Shown: piece after piece, positions 12,490 through 22,000 of the stretch
How positions within the stretch are numbered: position 1 is the stretch's first letter
How the letters are laid out: every line of letters starts with the position of its first letter
Assembly: GCA_028023455.1 (NCBI GenBank)
Contig: JAQFVV010000014.1
Span: 3,413,336 to 3,477,335 of the forward strand
Direction: 5' to 3'
From: Epiperipatus broadwayi
Taxonomy: Eukaryota; Onychophora; Udeonychophora; Euonychophora; Peripatidae
Length of the DNA: 64,000 nucleotides
Program-made: the position numbers and the translations under genes
Notes under the pieces: model-generated
Told to the model about the DNA's origin: nothing
Database searches by the model: none
The model's input: the letters and a program-made list of their open reading frames with translations, nothing else

Positions 12490-13050
12490 ATCCAAGTACT
12501 ACATATATAATAATAATGAATAGAAATGAGGAAATAATATCTACATAAATAGAAATAAGCTTTAAGTTTGCAAATACCAAGAAATTATAAATTACTACTA
12601 ATTGTCAATCCCTAAGGCTAAACCAGTCTTTTCATTAACCTACAATAGCTCTTTTGTTGGAGTATTTTTGTTGAAGTAAAAAAGGTGCGAGTTCTCTTTT
12701 ACTTCAAACCCAAGTTCTTATATGGATTTAAACCCACAAAGCTATTTTTATAGGTATGAGAAGGTCAAAGAATAGCATCTTTCACACTGATAAAAATAAC
12801 TTTGTGGGTTTAAATCCATATAAGAACTTGGGTTTGAAGTAAAAGAGGACTCTTAGGGTTTCTTTTATTTCAATAACAAAACTCCAAGAAAAGATCTATT
12901 ATAGAACATTAAAAAAATTGTCTCATCTCAGAGATTGTCAATTAATAGTAATTGATAATTTCTTGGTAACATTAAAGGTTGTTTCTATTTACATGGATAT
13001 TATCTCATTTCTACTCTTTATTACAATAACAATCCATGGAAATATTTAAT
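12490..13050. mobile_element. Long foldback element, family distinct from A
   Basis: The sequence is an inverted repeat centred near 12770. The inner arms (about 12690-12741 and 12800-12850) are practically identical inverse copies. They contain ACTTCAAACCCAAGTTCTTA and ATGGATTTAAACCCACAAAG. Similarity continues outward with increasing mismatches through the CCAAGAAATTAT blocks (12577 and 12960) to ATAGAAATGAGG (about 12520) and its inverse near 13005. Total length is near 500 bp with a loop of about 60 bp. No coding sequence. The gradient of identity from centre to edge is unusual for a simple MITE. Confidence 0.7.
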
Positions 13051-14110
13051 TCAATATATATATATATATATTAAAAGATAATCTCTCCAAGTCTTATACA
13101 TAGTAAGTCAATGTAGAAAATGATAAATGTGAGAATGCAATTCTATTTAGGGTGAATGTAAACAACACATAATTGAAAATGGATGAAATTAATATTTCTA
13201 AAATAGAGTTGCTAAATATTTATTTTTAAAAATTGTGCGTAAGACTAACATTATCTTTAATATGTAATATTAAAAATATATGGTATGAAATATTATGTAA
13301 TGCATTCAGAACTATGATCTCTTCAAATGCTATATATAAATGACAGACAAAGTCTTTATATATAGTATGAATTTCACACATATTAAAGCAGACAAAAATA
13401 AACCTATTTTTACCCGTGGCTCAAAATTTTATATGGCAAGGGAATTTAGACTAAAAATCTTTGATGGCAAGTAGAAGGTGTGCATTTTTGTCTGTTTATT
13501 GATATGGACATTAATAGTGCAGCATTTTTCACATTATTTTATATGGCATATAATATTTTTCATTGTAAATTTTATTTGCAAAGTTAAATATTAATGATAA
13601 CATTAATCTTTTATAAGATTATTAAAAATGAGTAATTAGTGACTGACTTGGAAGTATTCATTTGACTTAATTTTAATTAGTGTTATTTTCATCATTGATA
13701 AAAAGATTTTTGTTCTAGCATTTACTTCGTTTCACTTTCTATATAAACTTTGGAGTCACAGACAAAAGTTGCTTCATTTTAATTATTAAGTAATTTAAAC
13801 ATTATTACTATAAGACTTTGCATTTTATTTATATATATATGCCGTTTAAAGAGATCATCTAAATATATTTCGTAATATTTCACACAGCAAATTTCTATTA
13901 TATATATAATAGTTTTAAATTATACTAACAGTACAAAATAAACAGTAATAATATATAATTTATACAGAAATACTTTTGATTATTTAGAATGTAATTATTA
14001 CCAACTGAATATGCAGGCAAGAAACAAATATATGACTTTCCAGAAGCTGTGTATATCTATCAGTATTAGCATATTGTCTTTTAAATAAAGAATCTTTAAA
14101 TTGATTTATA
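13051..14110. other. AT-rich intergenic sequence, nothing recognised
   Basis: Contains (TA)n microsatellites but no repeat family or coding signal that I can identify. Confidence 0.5.
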
Positions 14111-14111
14111 A

Positions 14112-14222
14112 AATTTTTTTTTTTTTCATATGTCTTAGCATCGGCCGGGACGCGAACCCACAACCGTCTGCAACCAACTACTTGCTTGCAAGGCGGTTGC
14201 GATGTCGGCTAACAACGCTTGA
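14112..14222 (-). mobile_element. tRNA-derived SINE, family A (copy 2)
   Basis: Read on the minus strand: a tRNA-like head, box B GGGTTCGCGTCCC (14147-14159 on plus), then GGCCGATGCTAAGACATATG and an A-run. The conserved 3' part CCGATGCTNNGACAYAT links it to the copies at 62.35 and 63.28 kb. Box B matches the consensus best of the four copies, and the CpG content is high for this window, so it may be the youngest. The box-A region is rearranged. Confidence 0.65.
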
Positions 14223-15149
14223 CTGATTGATTTATAAGAATTGTCTCTTTAATCTTCTCATTCCACAATTTATTCTTCTAAAACAATTTAAAGATTTTTT
14301 AATAAAGATATAATCTACTAATATTGAAATACATGTTTCTCAAATTAATCAAAAATATTTCTTTATAAATTATGTATTAATATTATTTATTTTTTACCAT
14401 TATTCTTAACACATGCACACACACATATAAGTATGTCAACTGTAAGTTCTATTAGATTTATAGTCATAATACATCAATAAAGATGAGAGCTTAAAAGATA
14501 TAGGATCTATATAATGGATACTGTTGATATATTTAAATATTCATCAATGACTGAACAAAAAACAAAAAACAAAAAAGCATGCATCAATGAAGAAATTTGT
14601 ATGATATATATTATAAAGGGGAGAGGAGATATTTAAACTGATGAGAATAACTCAGTTATGAATTGACCACAGATTGATACACCAAAATGGAGCAGGAGAT
14701 AAATAATGAGGAAACAAAAAGAAAAATACTATACTGAAAGAGTAATTCTTTTATGGCTACTTGTAAATATATCAAAAGTAAGGGAATGATAATTAATACT
14801 GTTGTTCTTATTATTTAAAAATATTATACAACCATAAAATGATGATGATGATCAAACCAAATTCCATTTTATTTATAAATAAAAATGCAATTCACTTCTA
14901 TAATGTCAATTATATACCTATAAACTAACTTTCTCTTGATTAAGCAAAAGAGCATCTTTTAAAAAACTGTTCCTTTTTGTACATAAAGCAAGATATATCT
15001 AACATGGGTGTCATTTTCTTTTTCAAAGCCATGCTTATAAATCTATTTTAAACCCTTCTTAAAACAAAAAAAAAATTCTCCCTCCCATTACTTCAGATTG
15101 TTAGCTGAATATACATAGCACAAATATTTATGAGAAAACTCTGGCATAT
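14223..15149. other. AT-rich intergenic sequence, nothing recognised
   Basis: No gene or repeat family recognised. Short (CA)n and (GAT)n runs only. Confidence 0.5.
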
Positions 15150-15535
15150 ATATATTGTACCAATCGGAATGAAAGTGAAGATCGAATCTAACCGCAAAAC
15201 GATATCTGCAACTACAAGGGCGCCATCTAGGCATTTAAACCTAGAAAAATTTATAGAGTAGGCAGATACGCACTGTTAAGATTCCACTTTTTTTAAATAT
15301 TCCGACCGTTAGCCCAAGTCACTAGCTCAGTGGAGACGCAGAGATAAAAATCTATAAATTTTACATCTTAAATATAAAAGAATAAAAGACACTGCCAGAA
15401 ATTAACATATAAAAATATTTATTTACGCACATATAAAATAATATTTAAATTTTGAGGAATAAGTTTAACATTTTAGATTTTTATATTAACTTTTAATTTT
15501 ACATTTAACTAAGTTTCAATGAGTTTAATTATTAT

Positions 15536-15808
15536 TTAGATAGTCAAGTATGAATAGACTACATAGATCTGCATTTGAAAAGAAAATATTCTTCCCTGAT
15601 TTAACCTTAGGCAACAAATTTCGCAATCAACTGGCGCCAATCCATCTGATACATTCATGTATTCAATGTAGCACGATACGACAACACAAAATACTATATT
15701 GTCAGGAATGTACATCTGAACAATAAGTAGAAATAGAGAAGAGATTGACTCTCCACCAACAGGAATGTGACATCTGTTGGCAAGTAGATCAATAAACAAA
15801 AACTCCAT
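15536..15808 (-). CDS. Unassigned 90-codon open frame in the CpG-rich patch
   Basis: An ATG-started open frame of 90 codons reads through the CpG-richer patch. The encoded protein has hydrophobic stretches (SLFLLIVQMY, IVFCVVVSCYIEY) and six cysteines, but no family I recognise. It lies just downstream (in minus orientation) of a GTAAGT donor-like site, so it might be intronic. Ninety codons is longer than most chance frames in such AT-rich DNA, and its codon composition is less A/T-biased than nearby frames. I would not treat it as a gene without transcript evidence. Confidence 0.15.
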   Translation of the reverse strand: MEFLFIDLLANRCHIPVGGESISSLFLLIVQMYIPDNIVFCVVVSCYIEYMNVSDGLAPVDCEICCLRLNQGRIFSFQMQIYVVYSYLTI

Positions 15809-16491
15809 AGGAATGGACTGCGGTCTTCTGCCGACTTACAAACCCATCCATAGGCAAACAGAGGGTGTGTGGCGTATATCTATAATCCTGCCCGTAGCGG
15901 ACCTCATACTACATCTACTAATTACACAAATATATCCAATCCATTGAACCAATTCAACTACGAAATGAATAACCTAAGATTACCCTCCCTTAATATAACT
16001 TTACAAACTATATAGCCATTCACGCCCGACTTAATTTTAACATTTAAATACGTTCGCACAGATTTGTTTAAAAATGTTGGGTATAGATCGATTACATAGA
16101 TTCCACGGTCAAAAACATTTCAAAATAAACATAAACAATCAAAATACAAAATTATTGATACCGACAATCGCAGAGGGAAACTTATAAGTAACCCAATAGT
16201 ATTCACCATAAGATACTTGCGTTGTCACCAATAACTTAAAAGACATCCGAATAAATACATTTTAGATACTCACCGTAAGGTATCATTATTTATCGAATGT
16301 CTATATATTTTGATCAAATATGAAACCAAAATATAATTAACCACAAACGAATCTATGCAAGCGTCTATAAACAACTTAAATTTCATACATTTAAATAATC
16401 TTTACAATAAGAAAAAAAAAAAATGGAAATGATGTTTATCATTCGGAAAACATATAAAATTAAACATTATTAATTTGATTTAAAAACTTAC

Positions 16492-16755
16492 AAAAGTCAG
16501 ATAAGAGTCCGTTTTAACATTTCAGTTGGCTTGTTTATCAATTTGTAAACTTGACAAACGTTCTTAATTGATTTTAACAATTGTTCATTTCATATAGCTT
16601 ATGGCCTCTGCTTTCAATTCCCGCGATGCCTTCATTGGAAGGTAATGTTCTGGAGATGGCAATAGCTGGTTCAAGGTATCACAGTCTTTTCATTTTTTTT
16701 TTTATAGAGAGTGTGGTATGTGCGTCATACCACATCTCTCAAACACACAACGCTG
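16492..16755 (-). other. Candidate non-coding first exon
   Basis: Inferred from a TATA-like box at 16782-16790 (start predicted about 25-30 bp downstream on the minus strand) and from the splice donor GTAAGT whose plus-strand form ACTTAC is at 16486-16491. The interval has several CpGs and no long frame on the minus strand (the first ATG after the hairpin runs into TGA after four codons). Entirely a model from motifs. Confidence 0.2.
16707..16740. repeat. Strong short hairpin
   Basis: GAGAGTGTGGTATG (16707-16720), loop TGCGT, then CATACCACATCTCTC (16726-16740). The stem pairs with a single one-base bulge. It lies in the putative first exon, so it could fold in a 5' UTR; too short for a typical miRNA precursor. 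Confidence 0.6.
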
Positions 16756-16778
16756 GAACTGTCTGAAAAAACTGTCTT

Positions 16779-16880
16779 TCCCTTTTTATATTATCCACAA
16801 GGATTCAATGAACAAAACGTCACTAGTCTATCACTTTCATTAGGGTCCAAGCCAAGGCTTAGTGCTTCCATTGGTCAAGC
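16779..16880 (-). promoter_or_regulatory. Candidate core promoter (CCAAT, CRE-like, TATA)
   Basis: In minus-strand order: GACCAATGG (plus 16868-16876), GTGACGT (plus 16817-16823) and TATAAAAAG (plus 16782-16790). With a start near 16755 these sit at about -115, -65 and -30, the usual places for CCAAT, CRE and TATA elements. Each motif alone is common; the ordered set within a CpG-richer patch is what makes it worth recording. Confidence 0.35.
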
Positions 16881-16950
16881 TAAAATTTCTTTCTTCTCTT
16901 ATCTAACTTTTCATCTGACTTTTTAATTACACAGCTTTTAGATAATTAAT

Positions 16951-17439
16951 AAACAATCATTTCCATTTATAGTTTACAGGAATTAATTAATACCTGTTTT
17001 TACTTTAACTTACGTTATTTTTTTTATTAAAATATTTTTATATTTCAATCTGGTATTTTTTTATTAAAAAAAATACGTTCAGATACTTTTTTTTTTTTTG
17101 TTTATGAAAAAAAACACTTTTAAAGTTTAGCATCTGTGCGAATATATATATGTTTAACAAACATTTTAATTTTAGCGTTTAGTTTTTTACTTTTATTTGC
17201 GAACTTTTAAGTTTTTATTTTAAATTAATGTAACGACATATTTATATATCGTTACAATATATATATATAATTACCATTAACTAATTAAGTGTATGCTATG
17301 AAGATATTAACATATAAATAATAATAAAAAGGAAATCAGCACACTTATTAACAATAATAATTTGATTAATAACAAATTAATATAAATATCATCATATCAC
17401 AGGTTGAAATACATGTTATAATAATAAAACACTAAATTT
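16951..17439. other. AT-rich intergenic sequence, nothing recognised
   Basis: Poly-T runs and (TA)n near 17257-17269; no gene or repeat family seen. Confidence 0.5.
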
Positions 17440-17960
17440 AAAGAAGTGCATATGTTAAAAGTTTTCATTAATTAAACTGGGGTATAATATGCTCTTAAAT
17501 ATTTATCTTAATGTATATTGCATATATAGTAATGATCAGCCTATGAGAACATGGTGGAAACTTGAGTCCCCATGAGGCAATACTTTAGCATTAAAGCCCT
17601 GAATCCCTACTGTGAGCCAGTTATGTGTTATACTCAATGGCTATTACATATTCTATCCATACATTTTATGACATTTACTTGGGAGATATTAAACACTGGT
17701 CACACATATCATCTCTCCCCCTATGATCATATTTTCTTAATGCTGACTAAATCAGAAAGACATGTAAGGCTCTATCTATATCTAATTATATCTAATCTTC
17801 CCTCATGTTGGTAGCACCAAAATTAACAAAATATGAAAAATAACTTATATTTGTTGTAAATATATTTATTAACAAGTTAGTAATTAACATATTTACTATC
17901 AAGTATATTAAAAACATATTTTAATAACTTCACAAGTAACGGGGTAGTTTGATTATATAC
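17440..17960 (+). repeat. Tandem duplication, copy 1
   Basis: Starts with TTTTCATTAATTAAACTGGG. Distinctive shared blocks are AGGCAATACTTTAGCATTAA, the CTATCTATATCTAATTATAT block and CAAAATTAACAAAATAT. The second copy follows about 620 bp downstream. Identity is perhaps four fifths with several indels, so the duplication is old. The open frame at 17572-17814 lies inside it but is broken in copy 2, which argues against coding. Confidence 0.7.
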
Positions 17961-18062
17961 AGCATTAGAATTAAAAGAGTTAACCTAGCAAATAAAATAA
18001 ATACTTATGATGCATTTAAAAAAGTACAGAAACAAATATTCCAAATTTCTAGAGATAAATAT

Positions 18063-18545
18063 ATTAAAGATTTTCATTAATTAAACTGGAGTTTAATATA
18101 CTTTTAAATATTTATCTTAAAAACATTTAATATATATATATATATATTGTAACGGTCAGCCTATGAAGTAATGTCAGATACATGAGCCACCACCAGGCAA
18201 TACTTTGGCATTAATGTCTGGAATCCCTAATGTTACTCAGTTATATGTTACACTCAAAGGTTATTATATATTGTATTTATAAACTTTATAAAATTTACTT
18301 GATGTATTAAACTCTGATCCCTCATAGCACCTCTCACTCTATGAGTATATTTCTTTAAAGTTGGTTAGATCAGAAAAAAAATGTAAGGTTCCATCTATAT
18401 CTAATTATATTTAATCTTGCCTCATGATGCTAGCAAGAAAATTAACAAAATATAATAAACAATTTGATGTTTATACTTTCATTAACAAGTAAGTCATTAT
18501 CAAATAACATATTTCAATAACTCCACTACTAAAAGGGTAAATTAA
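18063..18545 (+). repeat. Tandem duplication, copy 2
   Basis: Starts TTTTCATTAATTAAACTGGA and follows copy 1 block by block (AGGCAATACTTTGGCATTAA, the CCATCTATATCTAATTATAT block, GAAAATTAACAAAATAT, AACATATTTCAATAACT). An expanded (TA)n tract near 18130-18147 is private to this copy. Confidence 0.7.
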
Positions 18546-19518
18546 TTGTTATTTAAGTATATCACAAGAATATGAATGCTTACGATATCATCTAATTCAT
18601 TAATTACTATTAAAAGTTAAATATTTAGATAGGGATTTCAAGACAATGATCTATTATTATGCATGGTTGTGAGCCATGCATGAAGGGCATCTTGTAATAT
18701 TATACATGTTATATTAAGAATATTAACTCTATTATCAATAATGCTATAACTCATTATCCTTTATCATTCACTTGATTCTCCATAAAGTGTTAAAGATGAG
18801 ACATGCACAAGAAAATACACACAAATCACAACAATTAAATTATAATCAGGCAGCTGCAAATTAGATTCTTGTCATCAATATATCAATATAATGATGCTTA
18901 TCTCTTAATAAATCTATGTAATTCAGATACATACATAAATAATTACTCTCATAAAATATCATTGTATCAATATCCACTATTACATGTAGCAAACCAATTA
19001 TCTTATGCCACACTTAGTTTGCAACTTACAGAATATATTAATAATATAAACAGAATGAACATCACTAATTTTAGCATAAGAGCAGAAATACTACATCAAC
19101 TTATATATAATCAAAGCAGACTAATATGTAATGTAATTAATTATCAACAGAATCTATTCCAAACTTTTAATAAATTAAGAACATTTATGCCTGATGTTAA
19201 CATCGACTATATATAATAATATTGTGCATATCTCAACTCATCATCTGTATAAATAAAACACATCCATCCACATATATGGCTTACTTACATCACATTTTAT
19301 TTTATAACAAAATTCCATGAAGTTATAGAAAACCATTTAATCATTTAACACATTATAAAGATGAACTTCAAAGAATTATTTAAATTCAGGTCATTTGAGC
19401 AGTCTAATGATTATTAACCACATATCCACTCTCAAAATTAATTCATTTGATCTCTCATTAATTTATGTTAGGTTATTATGATACTTAAAAATAGAATAGT
19501 TTATATTTTCTAACTCAA
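18546..19518. other. Intergenic sequence with one unassigned open frame
   Basis: The plus-strand frame 18869-19216 (115 codons) begins with TTG, not ATG, and encodes a Asn/Tyr/Ile/Leu-rich protein with no recognised domain. Such frames are expected in A+T-rich DNA when stop trinucleotides happen to be avoided. No other feature seen. Confidence 0.4.
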
Positions 19519-19740
19519 ATTCAGTTATAATTAAAAAATAGAATAATCATATAGTAATAAAGATATTGTAAAATTGCAATTTTTTTACATATTTTTTTTG
19601 ACAAGCATGGTGTCGCATATTAAACAGATTCAGTTATAATTAAAAAAATAGAATAATTATATAGTAATAAAGATATTGTAAAATTGCATTTTTTTTTACA
19701 TATTTTTTTTGACAAGCATGGTGTCGCATATTAAACAGAT
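19519..19740 (+). repeat. Recent 109-bp tandem duplication
   Basis: A unit beginning ATTCAGTTATAATTAAAAAA and ending GTCGCATATTAAACAG occurs at 19519 and again at 19628. The copies differ only by a few bases and homopolymer lengths, so the event is recent compared with other repeats here. Confidence 0.85.
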
Positions 19741-20971
19741 CTTTTAAAGTGAAAACTATTAACAAAACCATATATAAAAATACATACATATAACTACACA
19801 CAATGCTAATCATCCTTAGTGTTAATGGAAATCTTAAGAAGATTGATGGTCTCAGGTTCAAAATGATCAATCAAAAAACCCTGTTTGTCCACTCTTTTTA
19901 TTACATTGCATTCACAAAAGATGATCTTTGATTTGTCAAACAATGTTTTATGATCAATAATACGTTAACAAATATATATAAGGCTAGATGGAATTAAAGT
20001 ATTTACTTTTAACTCTTTTTATGATTATTAACTCTTTCATAAGGACTAATATATTGTCGTCTACATATATATCTTGGGACAACTGAATGGAATTTTACAA
20101 TTTATTTACCCGAATGCTTTTATCCCCAGTAGACTATTTAAAATTATTTAACAATGAATTCAAATCATGGTTTTTCAAAGCATGCCCCCTAATAAATATT
20201 TTCATCTTCATTTATCATTTTATAAATTTATGACCTAAAAGGTAAAAAAAAAATCAATTATTTTTTCTCATTCCTATTATGAACATTATTAAAATTTGAA
20301 GCTATAATCATTATCTAAAAAATTAGCCCAATAATATAGCAATAAATATTATATAAAAATAAATTTTATCGTACTTTAAAATTTATGTCATCTTTATAAA
20401 TAAATATATTTGTTCGTTCAATTTTCATTTAATTGAAAGATAATTATCCAAATATAATTAAGTCAAATGATAAATAAAAGATAATACTAAAGATTTTTAA
20501 ACTGGCTTAAATGATTCATGAGTTGTTATATTATAAAGAAAATATAATAATAAACCAATTAACCTACGAAATTATTAATAAAATTAATAAATCAATTTCT
20601 AAAAATGTAAGACAGAATCCAAGAAAATAATATATTAAAGTATATAACTTAATCATGAGTAATGTTTCGGTATATTATAAAAGAAAATTTAATATTTAAA
20701 ATTATCAATAAGAAATAAAAATACGAATTAACATATTGTCATAAAATTGTGAAGTATTTATATATATTTAATTGAAAGCATTAGTATGTGGGTTTAACGT
20801 AAATATATAAATATGATCAGATTCATTGAAGAATAATATATATAAGAATGTATTTAAAATTAATATTTATTATCCAATTAAGAAACCTCAGATAAAGTTA
20901 AATTTATCGATATTGTTAAATGATATTAAATGAAAAAATTAAGGAACTGTATATCATATATCAGATTGAAT
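19741..20971. other. AT-rich intergenic sequence, nothing recognised
   Basis: Extremely A+T-rich. No gene or repeat family recognised. Confidence 0.5.
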
Positions 20972-21264
20972 GTAATTCTATATAAATAATACATGCAACA
21001 CATATACATAGAAAAGCTTGTTTAATACTTTAAAATAAAAATATAAATTACGTACACATAATATGTTGAGCCTGCTTTCAACTAACTAATAATCATTCTC
21101 ATAGCTATAATTATCCAATAGGATTATGGAATAATTATAACCATGAGTATGGCCACTAGTTGCATGTTCAGCATCCTGTGTTGATGTATTTAACATTTTA
21201 TTTTAAGGTATTAAACAAGCTTTTCTTAGTATATATGGTGTATGTATTATTTATATTGAATTAC
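20972..21264. mobile_element. 293-bp foldback element (MITE-like)
   Basis: The left arm from GTAATTCTATATAAATAATA (20972) through AGAAAAGCTTGTTTAATACT is mirrored by the right arm ending GTATTATTTATATTGAATTAC (21264). Arms are about 80 bp with few mismatches; similarity stops abruptly outside both ends. The interior has weaker palindromic similarity (TGTTGAGC / GTTCAGCA). Non-coding. Confidence 0.7.
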
Positions 21265-21408
21265 AATTTTTTTTGAGAAAAGTTTAAAACTATTGGTAAT
21301 AATTATATATGGAAATATTGTTGTATGATATTTAATTCAATGAATTAGTTATTTATTGAAATCTTTAAGTTGAAAGAAGGATAAACTTATGATTCGTATA
21401 TTACATTA

Positions 21409-21996
21409 GTGTGTGTTTGGTTAGGCTTGCAGGTTTGTTTCCAAATCAACAGATATAAAAAGAACAACTATTCAGCAATTAATATGTATAATTTATTAGT
21501 ACAAAATATATACACATGTTAGTTAACAAATGAACAAATACAGTTGATAGACTTCACTGCTGAGATAGTTGTGCGGCATATGGAACTCGCTTCCAGCTAA
21601 TGATTAGCCTGCATTGTGAGTTCTGGTAAGACTTTTCCAGCTATGTAGTTAGCTTGCCTTGAGTTGGCTCTAATTCGGATGTAGAAGTTTCCAGTTCATA
21701 GGTGGACTTGCCTCACTGTGTGGATGTCGTGATAATGACTAGATAAATACCTTTGCTGATGGCAGGTTTAATGGAGAGCATGTTCTGTCGTTCTGGTTAA
21801 CAGAAGTAATTGCTCTCTGCCTTGCCTCCAAAAGGCTGACTATTTAAAGGCAGATCCCCTACCTTACTGGAAACACCCAGATTTGGTGCACAAACCCCAG
21901 TGAAGATTTTAATCCCATTGGATAGTAACTGGGTGCTAGCCAATCAGGCAAAGAATCTGGAATAGTCCACTTCTGAAGGCATGGTCAGATATGACA
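21409..21996 (-). mobile_element. Probable solo LTR (or LTR-like element)
   Basis: This 588-bp block is distinctly less A+T-rich than its flanks and is bordered by ATTA on both sides (21405-21408 and 21997-22000), a possible 4-bp target duplication. On the minus strand it starts TGTCATATCTGACC and ends with ACACAC. It carries a TATA-like CTTTAAATAG (plus 21841-21850 region) and, further downstream, AATAAA (in ACTAATAAATTATAC), in the promoter-then-polyadenylation order of an LTR. No internal retroviral coding sequence is adjacent, hence solo. The family is not identified, and no second copy is in the window to confirm the ends. Confidence 0.5.
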
Positions 21997-22000
21997 ATTA

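Larger units (their letters stand above)
15150..16950 (-). promoter_or_regulatory. CpG-richer candidate host promoter and 5' gene region
   Basis: CG dinucleotides are clearly more frequent here than in the flanks (judged by eye; for example GGGCGCCATC, CCCGTAGCGGACC and TCCCGCGATG). In a genome where most CpG has decayed this is the usual mark of an unmethylated promoter. On the minus strand, promoter motifs are arranged in order near 16.8 kb and GTAAGT donor sites follow (plus-strand ACTTAC at 16486-16491 and 15834-15839). No protein domain is recognisable, so the gene is unknown. An unrecognised old transposon is the main alternative. Confidence 0.4.

Noticed and set aside
18869-19216. 115-codon open frame as a real gene
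   Set aside because: It starts with TTG, has low-complexity AT-driven composition, no domain, no promoter and no splice context.
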